NCBI GenBank assembly: GCA_023392395.1
Contig: JAEVZE010000190.1
Location: forward strand, 1-6,432
DNA length: 6,432 bases
Direction: 5' to 3'
Origin: Bacillota bacterium
GTDB lineage: Bacteria > Bacillota > Clostridia > Christensenellales > Aristaeellaceae
Position 1 is the first letter of the stretch. Every line of letters starts with the position of its first letter. The translations under genes and the position numbers were made by a program. Below the pieces are notes generated by a model. It was not told the DNA's origin. It was given only the letters and a program-made list of their open reading frames with translations, and made no database searches. Of the stretch, positions 1 through 4,743 are shown piece after piece.

Positions 1-113
1 ACGATGTCGCAGAAGGCGACCATCTCCACGTCCTTGAGCCTGGAAAGCGCGGGCATGTGCTTGCCGTTGGCGATGCCGCCGCAGCCGATGATTCCAATGC
101 GCAGTTTCTCCAT
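1..113 (-). CDS. Gfo/Idh/MocA-family oxidoreductase, N-terminal fragment
   Basis: Only the first 37 codons are present; the gene continues beyond position 1. The protein opens MEKLRIGIIGCGGIANGKHM, with the beta strand and glycine-rich turn (G-C-G-G-I-A) of an NAD(P)-binding Rossmann fold. It then reads PALSRLKDVEMVAFCDI, the spacing seen in Gfo/Idh/MocA dehydrogenases, where an acidic residue ends the second strand (here D36) and contacts the cofactor ribose. Members oxidise or reduce sugars, inositols and amino-sugar derivatives in the cytoplasm; the substrate cannot be told from this fragment. The ATG at 111-113 is preceded by GGGAGG (complement of 123-128) at 9 nt spacing, and upstream lies a strong promoter with a LacI/cre-like operator, which suggests sugar-responsive control. 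The family call is firm, the function open. Confidence 0.85.
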   Translation of the reverse strand, partial: MEKLRIGIIGCGGIANGKHMPALSRLKDVEMVAFCDI

Positions 114-154
114 TTTGAAGAACCTCCCGACAGATGTGAATTCGCAACACCAAC

Positions 155-183
155 ATTATACAATGTAAACGTTTCCGGTTCAA
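155..183 (-). promoter_or_regulatory. Sigma-A type promoter of the oxidoreductase gene
   Basis: Read on the minus strand, a -35 box TTGAAC (178-183) and a perfect -10 box TATAAT (155-160) are separated by exactly 17 bp. Transcription should start near 148, giving a leader of about 35 nt before the ATG at 113. This is one of the two best promoters in the window, and an operator fills its spacer. Confidence 0.85.
163..177. promoter_or_regulatory. LacI-family / cre-like operator
   Basis: The plus strand reads ATGTAAACGTTTCCG, centred on the perfect palindrome AAACGTTT (167-174) with the central CG dyad typical of LacI/GalR-family and CcpA sites. It fits the relaxed cre pattern WTGNAANCGNWNNCW at 14 of 15 positions. 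It lies wholly in the -35/-10 spacer, where a bound repressor would block RNA polymerase. Whether the cognate protein is CcpA or a dedicated LacI-type sugar repressor cannot be decided here. Confidence 0.65.
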
Positions 184-306
184 GTTAAATATGACCCGGA
201 CAAGAAATACCACCCATTTATACCAAAAGCGCCGTTATCCGTTCGATCGGATGAATGGTGCTCTGATCGCTCTGATATTTACCGGCAAACCCCTTCACAC
301 TGAATC
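184..306. other. Intergenic stretch without a recognised gene
   Basis: No ORF with a ribosome binding site was found on either strand. It contains a weak inverted repeat, ATCCG-TTCGAT-CGGAT (237-252), about 55-75 bp upstream of the oxidoreductase -35 box, and a 9-bp tandem duplication, GCTCTGATC/GCTCTGATA (260-277). Either could be chance. An AT-richer patch at about 184-225 precedes the promoter. Confidence 0.5.
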
Positions 307-333
307 ATTTTCGGCGACCTGCGCGCCGGAAAT
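307..333. repeat. Inverted repeat overlapping the larger hairpin
   Basis: ATTTTCGGCG (307-316) pairs with CGCCGGAAAT (324-333) around a 7-nt loop. This is a 10-bp stem with one G-T wobble (311/329). Its right arm shares GGAAAT (328-333) with the outer stem of the hairpin at 328-377, so the two structures exclude each other. Confidence 0.5.
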
Positions 334-377
334 GTGTTTCGCCCATCAGTGCGCGCACTGGTGGGCGAAACATTTCC
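328..377. repeat. Long near-perfect inverted repeat (hairpin)
   Basis: GTTTCGCCCATCAGTGC (336-352) pairs with GCACTGGTGGGCGAAAC (355-371) around a 2-base centre. That is 17 bp with a single G-T wobble (346/361). The helix continues outward with GGAAAT (328-333) against ATTTCC (372-377) after a 2-nt bulge (334-335). A total of 23 bp makes this the strongest palindrome in the window. It lies about 100-150 nt downstream of the PBP stop codon and has no clear T-run after either arm, so it is not a standard intrinsic terminator. Confidence 0.8.
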
Positions 378-385
378 TCAAGTCA

Positions 386-423
386 GTGGGCCGCCGGGAA
401 ATCCCTCAGGATTTCAGGCCCAC
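386..423 (-). repeat. Nested hairpin, type B copy 1 (3' of the PBP gene)
   Basis: Outer stem GTGGGCC (386-392) pairs with GGCCCAC (417-423). Inner stem GAAATCC (398-404) pairs with GGATTTC (409-415) around a CTCA loop. Between the stems are five unpaired bases on one side (GCCGG, 393-397) and a single A (416) on the other. The same lopsided design, with different but still complementary arms, recurs at 4667-4708. Strand is given relative to the PBP transcript. Confidence 0.7.
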
Positions 424-440
424 GAAGGCTTCTTCCTTCG
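423..440. repeat. Small hairpin between type A and type B elements
   Basis: CGAAGG (423-428) pairs with CCTTCG (435-440) around a 6-nt CTTCTT loop. It abuts the type B hairpin on one side and the type A hairpin on the other, so the PBP 3' region is an unbroken series of stems from 386 to 472. No equivalent exists at the second locus. Confidence 0.5.
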
Positions 441-472
441 CGCCCAAAAGCCGCCCGGTGGATTTTGGGCGC
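440..472 (-). repeat. Nested hairpin, type A copy 1 (3' of the PBP gene)
   Basis: GCGCCCAAAA (440-449) pairs with TTTTGGGCGC (463-472), 10 bp. Inside it, CCGC (451-454) pairs with GTGG (458-461) with one wobble around a CCG loop. It starts 6 nt after the PBP stop codon in the transcript. The core AAAATCC...CGGCTTTT (minus strand) is shared with the copy at 4711-4742, while the flanking CC/GG pairs there become TG/CA, keeping the helix. It may act as terminator or transcript-end protector, but no T-tract follows the stem. Confidence 0.7.
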
Positions 473-478
473 CATCGG

Positions 479-3097
479 TTACGAATATTTCGCGATCAGC
501 TCCTGCAGCTGCTTGCCATACTTGACGATGTTGGAGTAGTTCGCGTTGTCGATGGCCTTTTGGGTATTGGACATCGACTTCTGAAGCTTGGTGGCCTGGG
601 AGTTAGACAGGTTGCCCGCGTCGATCAACCCCTGGCCAGCCTCGATCAGCGTGGTGGCCTTGTTGATGGCGCTCTGCAGCTTGGTCTCGTCCTGGTTGCC
701 CGAGCTTGCGCCCGACCTTCTGCACTTGTTGCACGTGCCGAACGACGCGCTGCCCTTGTCGGCGGACGCGCCCTTGAAGTACTTGCGCACCTCCTTGATG
801 TCGCAGAACCTCAGCGGGTGGCCTTCCGGCAGGTAGATGGTGCCGTAGGTGCTGACCGACGTGCAGTAGGGGCCGGGCAGCATCTTGGACTTGTTGCACA
901 ACCGGATGGTGCGGTGCATGTTGCAGGCTTCCGTGGGCTCGGTGCCCTTCACGTAGAAGTCGGTGGTGACGCCGTAGCCATTGACGTCGTTTTTGCACGC
1001 GGCGGTGGGCTTCATGCCCGAGACCGCGCAGGCCTGCGCCTTGACGATGCCAAGTTCCTCGGCGGTCTTGGTGTTGATCTTGTGGTCCTTGGTGATGCCC
1101 TCGAGGGAATGCACCGTCTTCATGACGGCGGCCCACAAGGGCGCCGCGTACGTACCGCCCTGTGCGTTGGACACCAGCGGCTTGTAGTTGTCGTGGCCGA
1201 TCCACACCGCCCCGGAGTAGTAGCCGGTCATGCCGGCGAAGAACACGCCGCGGTAGTCGGAGTTGGTACCGGTCTTGCCCGCCACGGTGAAGTTGCCGAA
1301 GTTCGCCTTCTGGCCGGTGCCGCCCTCCGAAACGCAGCCCTTGAGCACGCTGACGAGCAGCCACGCGGTGGTCTCCTTGAACGCCTGGCGCTTGATCTGC
1401 AGGTTCCGGGCGTTCAGGTACACCTTGCCCTGGGAGTCCACCACGCGGGAGAACGCGAAGGGCTCCTGATACTCGCCCTTGTTGGCGATGGCGCCGAAGG
1501 CGGCGGCCATCTCAATGGTGGAGACGCCCGAAGCGCCCAGGGCCAGCCCTGCGCCGGTGGCGGAGATGTGGCTGCGGGAGACGCCCAGCTTCAGCAGGTA
1601 GTTGACCGAGTTCTCAATGCCCACGTAGGAGAACAGCGCCTGCGCCGCGGCGGTGTTGTGGGACTTGTTGATGGCCTTTCTCAGCGTCTCGATGCCGGTG
1701 TAGCCCTCGCCCGAGAAGTTGGCGGGATAGCCCTTGTCGGTATCCCAGCCATCGATCTTGAGGGGCGCGTTGACCACCGGGGTGCCCGGGGAATAGCCCA
1801 AGTCGAACGCCGGGCCGTACACCGACAGGGGTTTTATGGAAGAACCCACCGGCATCCGGCTCTGGTAGGCGCGGTTGAGCTGCTTTTTTTGCGTGGGCGT
1901 CGAACGGCCGCCGATGATGGCCACCAGTTCGCCGGTATGCCAGTCCATCACCGCGGCGGCGGCCTGCGGCTGGGCCAGCTGGATGTACTGCCCGTCGCCC
2001 AGCGACGTTTTGTAGGTGCGGTCGGAGGCGTAGCGGGTGTCCGGGTACTTGTCCCAATTGGTGACGACCTCCTGCACCCCCTCCTGGATCTTCGGGTCCA
2101 GCGAGGTGTAGATGCTGTAGCCGCCGGTACGCAGCTTGTTCTCCATGGCGCTGCGGTTGGCGGTGGTGTCGTCCAGCTTTTCGACGCGCAGCATCTTGGT
2201 CACCACGTCGTAGATGGCATATTCGACGTAGTAGGCGTTGTTGTACATGGTGCTGGTATAGGCGGATTTTTCTTTGACGTTCAGCTTCTCAGACATCGCC
2301 TGGTCGTAGTCGGCCTTTGAGATCAGGTTCTGTTCGTACATCAGGCCCAGCACGTAATTGGTGCCCTTTTCAATTTCGTCGGGCGTATTGGTGGTGTAGT
2401 AGTTGCGTCGGGGATTGTAGCGGTAGGGGTTTCGGATGGTCCGCGCCAGCGAAGCGCATTCGCGAAGCGACAGCTGGGACAAGTCCTTGCCGTAGTAGTC
2501 CATGGCGGCGACCTTTACGCCGTAGTCGTTGCCGCCCAGGAAGATGATGTTCAGGTACTCCAAAAGGATGTCGTCTTTTGAGATCTGCTTTTCCAGCTGC
2601 AGCGCCAGGTAGGCTTCCTGCAGCTTGCGCTTGTAGTTCTGGTCGGCGTTGAGCATGGTCAGTTTGACCAACTGCTGCGTGATGGTGGAACCGCCCTGCA
2701 CGTTGTCGTTCAAAAGGTTGGTAACCAGCGCGCCCAGGATGCGCTTGATGTCCACGCCGTTGTGGGTGCGAAAGCGCTGATCCTCGACGGCGATGACTGC
2801 GTTTTTGAGGTTTTCAGGGATTTCTTCCCAGGTGGCGTCGATGCGGTTTTCCGTGCCTTTGAAGTCGGTGATCAGGGCGCCGTACTTGTCGTAGATGAAG
2901 GAGGTCTTGGCCTGTTCGTTGAACGAAGACAGATCCAGCGCCGGCGCGGTTTCTATCCAGGCCTTGGCGACGCCCACCAGAAGGCCCGACCCGGTGATGC
3001 CCAGGATCAACACGACGATGAACAGCATCTTCGCGGTCGTCAGGATGACCGAAAAGAGGAAGTTGCCGTCACTCGTACGCGATTTGAATGCGCTCAT
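479..3097 (-). CDS. Class A penicillin-binding protein (transglycosylase/transpeptidase)
   Basis: This 872-residue bifunctional enzyme polymerises lipid II into glycan strands and cross-links the stem peptides outside the membrane. A short cytoplasmic start is followed by one membrane anchor (about 19-45). The GT51 glycosyltransferase domain carries EDQRF (105-109, catalytic Glu105), GGSTITQQ (135-142), RKLQE (157-161) and ILLEYLN (177-183). The transpeptidase domain has SSIK (419-422, nucleophile Ser419), SHN (479-481) and KTGT (608-611), so both activities look intact. After about residue 690 comes an odd tail with Cys at 690, 701, 725, 734, 745, 765 and a CNKC at 789-792, then a helical FIVAR-like segment (about 803-872). 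I chose the ATG at 3095-3097, with GGGAGG (3109-3114) 11 nt upstream; reading could extend to 3178, but that would cover the promoter. It is divergent from yunB, so a sporulation or germ-cell-wall role is possible but inferred. Confidence 0.95.
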   Translation of the reverse strand: MSAFKSRTSDGNFLFSVILTTAKMLFIVVLILGITGSGLLVGVAKAWIETAPALDLSSFNEQAKTSFIYDKYGALITDFKGTENRIDATWEEIPENLKNAVIAVEDQRFRTHNGVDIKRILGALVTNLLNDNVQGGSTITQQLVKLTMLNADQNYKRKLQEAYLALQLEKQISKDDILLEYLNIIFLGGNDYGVKVAAMDYYGKDLSQLSLRECASLARTIRNPYRYNPRRNYYTTNTPDEIEKGTNYVLGLMYEQNLISKADYDQAMSEKLNVKEKSAYTSTMYNNAYYVEYAIYDVVTKMLRVEKLDDTTANRSAMENKLRTGGYSIYTSLDPKIQEGVQEVVTNWDKYPDTRYASDRTYKTSLGDGQYIQLAQPQAAAAVMDWHTGELVAIIGGRSTPTQKKQLNRAYQSRMPVGSSIKPLSVYGPAFDLGYSPGTPVVNAPLKIDGWDTDKGYPANFSGEGYTGIETLRKAINKSHNTAAAQALFSYVGIENSVNYLLKLGVSRSHISATGAGLALGASGVSTIEMAAAFGAIANKGEYQEPFAFSRVVDSQGKVYLNARNLQIKRQAFKETTAWLLVSVLKGCVSEGGTGQKANFGNFTVAGKTGTNSDYRGVFFAGMTGYYSGAVWIGHDNYKPLVSNAQGGTYAAPLWAAVMKTVHSLEGITKDHKINTKTAEELGIVKAQACAVSGMKPTAACKNDVNGYGVTTDFYVKGTEPTEACNMHRTIRLCNKSKMLPGPYCTSVSTYGTIYLPEGHPLRFCDIKEVRKYFKGASADKGSASFGTCNKCRRSGASSGNQDETKLQSAINKATTLIEAGQGLIDAGNLSNSQATKLQKSMSNTQKAIDNANYSNIVKYGKQLQELIAKYS

Positions 3098-3108
3098 TTG
3101 GTTGGTAT

Positions 3109-3114
3109 CCTCCC
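3109..3114 (-). promoter_or_regulatory. Ribosome binding site fixing the PBP start
   Basis: The complement reads GGGAGG, 11 nt before the ATG at 3097. It decides against the open frame that continues upstream to 3178, where no such site is seen and the promoter would be coding. Confidence 0.7.
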
Positions 3115-3136
3115 GAAAGTCGTTGCCCTGCACTTG

Positions 3137-3152
3137 AATAGCGCATGCTATT
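3137..3152. promoter_or_regulatory. Inverted repeat at the PBP transcription start
   Basis: AATAGC (3137-3142) and GCTATT (3147-3152) are perfect 6-bp arms around GCAT. The repeat overlaps the downstream edge of the PBP -10 box and the expected start point, a usual place for a repressor operator. No regulator family is recognised. Confidence 0.4.
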
Positions 3153-3158
3153 ATAGCA
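3150..3158 (-). promoter_or_regulatory. Extended -10 promoter of the PBP gene
   Basis: On the minus strand the sequence is TGCTATAAT, an exact extended -10 (TGN plus TATAAT at 3150-3155). No good -35 hexamer lies 16-18 bp upstream; the best is GTGCTT. Extended -10 promoters tolerate this. Transcription would start near 3143, leaving a leader of about 45 nt. Confidence 0.6.
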
Positions 3159-3181
3159 CACAGCCCGTCGAAAAGCACGTA

Positions 3182-3219
3182 CTTTCGGCGGCGCGCCGTT
3201 CAGTTCGCCGCGTCGAAAG
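3182..3219. repeat. Hairpin in the divergent PBP/yunB promoter region
   Basis: CTTTCG-GCGGCG (3182-3193) pairs with CGCCGC-GT-CGAAAG (3206-3219), a 12-bp stem with a 2-nt bulge and a 12-nt loop. It lies between the PBP promoter and the presumed yunB promoter, so it is not needed as a terminator. The right arm is also part of a direct repeat, CGTCGAAAAGCA (3166-3177) and CGTCGAAAGCA (3211-3221), one copy upstream of each divergent gene. Confidence 0.5.
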
Positions 3220-3249
3220 CATAGGATTGCGTAGGGGCGGAAATATGCT
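3219..3249 (+). promoter_or_regulatory. yunB: Possible sigma-E type promoter of yunB
   Basis: GCATAGGA (3219-3226) and AATATGCT (3242-3249) are 15 bp apart. They resemble the Bacillus mother-cell sigma-E boxes (GHATAHHT and CATACAHT, usually 14 bp apart); 5 of 8 positions of the -10 match. yunB is a sigma-E gene in Bacillus subtilis, which prompted the search. No sigma-A promoter was found here. The match is partial and could be chance. Confidence 0.3.
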
Positions 3250-3263
3250 ATGCCTCTTTGGAC

Positions 3264-3270
3264 GGAGTGG
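3264..3270 (+). promoter_or_regulatory. yunB: Ribosome binding site fixing the yunB start
   Basis: GGAGTGG lies 8 nt before the ATG at 3279. The alternative TTG start at 3258 lies upstream of this site and would have it inside the coding region, so the ATG is preferred. Confidence 0.6.
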
Positions 3271-3278
3271 ATCGGCAG

Positions 3279-3935
3279 ATGGTTGCAAAAAAAGGGAAGC
3301 GCGCGCTGGTGGCGATCGCGGCGGTTATAGCGCTGGCCGCAGCGCTTGCGACCTATGTGGTCGCAAACCTCAACCCGATCGTCATCGCGATGGCGGAGGC
3401 AAAGGCGCGGCAGTTGGCGGTGGCGGCCATCAACCAGGCGGTGGCGGAGGTGATGCAGTCCTCCGTCAGCTATTCGGACCTGATCCAGGTGTCCACGGAC
3501 GCGAACGGCCGCGTGACGATGATCAAGGCCAACACGCTGCTCATGAACGACCTGGCGTCCAAGACCGCGCTGACCGTGCAGAAGAACCTGGCGGCGATGG
3601 AGAACGAGGGCGTGCTGCTGCCGCTGGGCTCGGCCTTCGGCGTGAAAATCCTGAGCAGTTCGGGCCCGCGCATCCGCGTGGGCGTGGTGCCGGTGGGTTC
3701 GATCACCACGCGCTTTGTCACCGCCTTCGAGACGGCCGGCATCAACCAGACCCGCCACGAGATTTCGCTGGAGGCGTCCACGCAGATGCGCATCGTGATC
3801 CCCACCGGTGCGTCCACCGTGGCAATCACCACCATCGTGCCGGTGGCCGACGCGATCATCGTGGGCGAGGTACCCGCCTCCTACGTCAACGTGCCGGACG
3901 TGGACAGCATGCTGAACTTGATCCCAGGCAACTGA
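3279..3935 (+). CDS. yunB: Sporulation protein YunB
   Basis: A 218-residue protein with a single N-terminal membrane anchor (about residues 8-30, KRALVAIAAVIALAAALATY). It is followed by NPIV and a long amphipathic helix rich in Ala and Gln. The signature of the YunB family is plain: VPVGSITTRFVTAFETAGINQTRHEISLEA in broad outline (the AGINQTRHEI core is at about residues 158-167), followed by VPVADAIIVGEVPASYVNV near the C-terminus. In Bacillus subtilis YunB is made in the mother cell under sigma-E and is needed for efficient sporulation; its biochemical role is unknown. Length matches the family. Start is ATG 3279 (GGAGTGG upstream) rather than TTG 3258. It is divergent from the class A PBP, and no clear terminator follows before the next promoter at 3977. 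The gene implies a spore-forming ancestry. Confidence 0.92.
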   Translation: MVAKKGKRALVAIAAVIALAAALATYVVANLNPIVIAMAEAKARQLAVAAINQAVAEVMQSSVSYSDLIQVSTDANGRVTMIKANTLLMNDLASKTALTVQKNLAAMENEGVLLPLGSAFGVKILSSSGPRIRVGVVPVGSITTRFVTAFETAGINQTRHEISLEASTQMRIVIPTGASTVAITTIVPVADAIIVGEVPASYVNVPDVDSMLNLIPGN

Positions 3936-3976
3936 CGCTGGCGCTAAAATCCGGACCGATGAAAGCAGTTACACGG

Positions 3977-4005
3977 TTGATATGATGCCAATCAGGCGAT
4001 ATACT
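3977..4005 (+). promoter_or_regulatory. Sigma-A type promoter of the acetyltransferase gene
   Basis: TTGATA (3977-3982) and TATACT (4000-4005) are separated by 17 bp, each with one mismatch to consensus. Transcription would start near 4012, giving a leader of roughly 20 nt. A short direct repeat GATATAC (3998-4004 and 4007-4013) covers the -10 box and the start site. Confidence 0.75.
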
Positions 4006-4023
4006 GGATATACATAACAACGC

Positions 4024-4028
4024 GGAGG
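4024..4028 (+). promoter_or_regulatory. Ribosome binding site fixing the acetyltransferase start
   Basis: GGAGG ends 6 nt before the ATG at 4035. A TTG codon at 4029 is in frame but touches this site, so it cannot be the start. Confidence 0.75.
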
Positions 4029-4034
4029 TTGCGC

Positions 4035-4508
4035 ATGGAGATACAGACGCTAAATGAAAAGTTTCGCGAATCAGTCAATGGATACGTGCGCTGCCTTTGG
4101 GGCGGGCCGATGTGCGTGACGCTGGGTTCGCTCTACGATACGAGCGGCCTGCCCGGTTTCGTCGCGGTGGAGGAAGGGGCGCTGCTGGGCGCGCTATTGT
4201 ACCGAGAGGCGGACGGCGAGATGGAGGTCGGCGCGCTGTTTTCCCTGGTGGAGGGGCAAGGCGCGGGCCGAAAACTCCTGGACGCGGCAGCCGCCGAGGC
4301 CAGAAAGCGGAATCTCAGGCGGCTGTGGCTGGTCACCACCAACGACAACACCCGGGCGATCCGCTTCTACCAGCGCTACGGCTTTCAATTGAAAGCGGTG
4401 CACATCGGCGCGGTGAACGAGGCCCGTAAGCTCAAACCCTCAATCCCTTTGACAGGCGACGACGGCATCCCCATCGAGCACGAGTTCGAGTTTGAAATTC
4501 TGTTATAA
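4035..4508 (+). CDS. GNAT-family N-acetyltransferase
   Basis: A 157-residue cytoplasmic enzyme of the GNAT fold, which moves an acetyl group from acetyl-CoA to an amine. The beta4/alpha3 acetyl-CoA pyrophosphate loop is visible as EGQGAG (73-78), followed by RKLLDAAAAEARKRNLRRLWLVTTNDN (79-105 overall). The C-terminal CoA-side motif NTRAIRFYQRYGF is at 105-117, with the tyrosine in the usual general-acid area. The closing segment, ARKLKPSIPLTGDDGIPI (130-147), ends in an acidic strand; this pattern occurs in a subgroup of small bacterial GNATs of unknown substrate. Start ATG 4035 follows GGAGG at 6 nt. It has its own promoter and a hairpin directly after the stop, so it is probably a single-gene unit. 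Substrate unknown. Confidence 0.9.
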   Translation: MEIQTLNEKFRESVNGYVRCLWGGPMCVTLGSLYDTSGLPGFVAVEEGALLGALLYREADGEMEVGALFSLVEGQGAGRKLLDAAAAEARKRNLRRLWLVTTNDNTRAIRFYQRYGFQLKAVHIGAVNEARKLKPSIPLTGDDGIPIEHEFEFEILL

Positions 4509-4515
4509 GCAAAAT

Positions 4516-4544
4516 GGCTCCCCGCCCGCCAAGGGCCGGGAGCC
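4516..4544. terminator. Hairpin terminator after the acetyltransferase gene
   Basis: GGCTCCC (4516-4522) pairs with GGGAGCC (4538-4544). After one C-C mismatch, GCCC (4524-4527) pairs with GGGC (4533-4536) around a GCCAA loop. It begins 7 nt after the acetyltransferase stop. On the plus strand only a weak T-run follows (TTGCATCTTGG). On the minus strand the stem is followed by ATTTTGC, so it may also stop transcripts arriving from the ZIP side. Confidence 0.6.
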
Positions 4545-4586
4545 TTGCATCTTGGTTACGGATCTATTTCGAGCTTTCCCCGGGGT

Positions 4587-4606
4587 TCGGGGACCGCAGT
4601 CCCCGA
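4587..4606. repeat. Perfect 8-bp hairpin in the convergent intergenic region
   Basis: TCGGGGAC (4587-4594) pairs with GTCCCCGA (4599-4606) around CGCA. It is preceded by the palindrome CCCCGGGG (4578-4585). No T-run follows in either direction, so termination is uncertain. Confidence 0.55.
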
Positions 4607-4666
4607 TTCATTCACGGCAACCGGAGGGCGACATGTGCGTCCACAGGTTGCCCATACCGTTTCCAA

Positions 4667-4708
4667 GCGCAGACCCGCCCGCAAGCCTTTGGCTTGCAGG
4701 GTCTGCGC
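4667..4708 (-). repeat. Nested hairpin, type B copy 2 (3' of the ZIP gene)
   Basis: Outer stem GCGCAGACCC (4667-4676) pairs with GGGTCTGCGC (4699-4708), 10 bp. Inner stem GCAAGCC (4681-4687) pairs with GGCTTGC (4691-4697) around TTT. The stems are separated by four bases (GCCC) on one side and a single A (4698) on the other. The design matches the hairpin at 386-423: inner arms GNAANCC/GGNTTNC are shared, and the two varying positions change as complementary pairs. Confidence 0.75.
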
Positions 4709-4710
4709 CC

Positions 4711-4742
4711 GCGCTGAAAAGCCGCTTGCGGATTTTCAGCGC
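4711..4742 (-). repeat. Nested hairpin, type A copy 2 (3' of the ZIP gene)
   Basis: GCGCTGAAAA (4711-4720) pairs with TTTTCAGCGC (4733-4742), 10 bp, with CCGC/GCGG inside around TT. On the minus strand it begins 1 nt after the ZIP stop codon, and it is separated by 2 nt from the type B hairpin. It is probably the transcript end structure of the ZIP gene, although there is no T-tract directly after the stem. Confidence 0.75.
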
Positions 4743-4743
4743 C

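Noticed and set aside
307..472. CRISPR array or tRNA genes among the stems downstream of the PBP gene
   Set aside because: The stems differ in sequence, have no regular repeat-spacer spacing, and none folds as a cloverleaf with T-loop and CCA-end features.
603..1364. A 253-codon minus-strand frame inside the PBP gene
   Set aside because: It overlaps the PBP reading frame out of register and has the arginine and glutamine bias of a shadow frame.
191..2320. A 709-codon open frame on the plus strand opposite the PBP gene
   Set aside because: It lies antisense to a clear PBP with all motifs intact, has no ribosome binding site, and its Val/Gly/Arg/His-rich sequence is the usual mirror of GC-rich codon use. 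It also runs through the hairpins at 328-472.
2762..3985. A 407-codon plus-strand frame covering the PBP start and yunB
   Set aside because: It crosses the divergent promoter region and overlaps yunB in another frame, with Gly/Arg/His-rich sequence and no recognisable domain.
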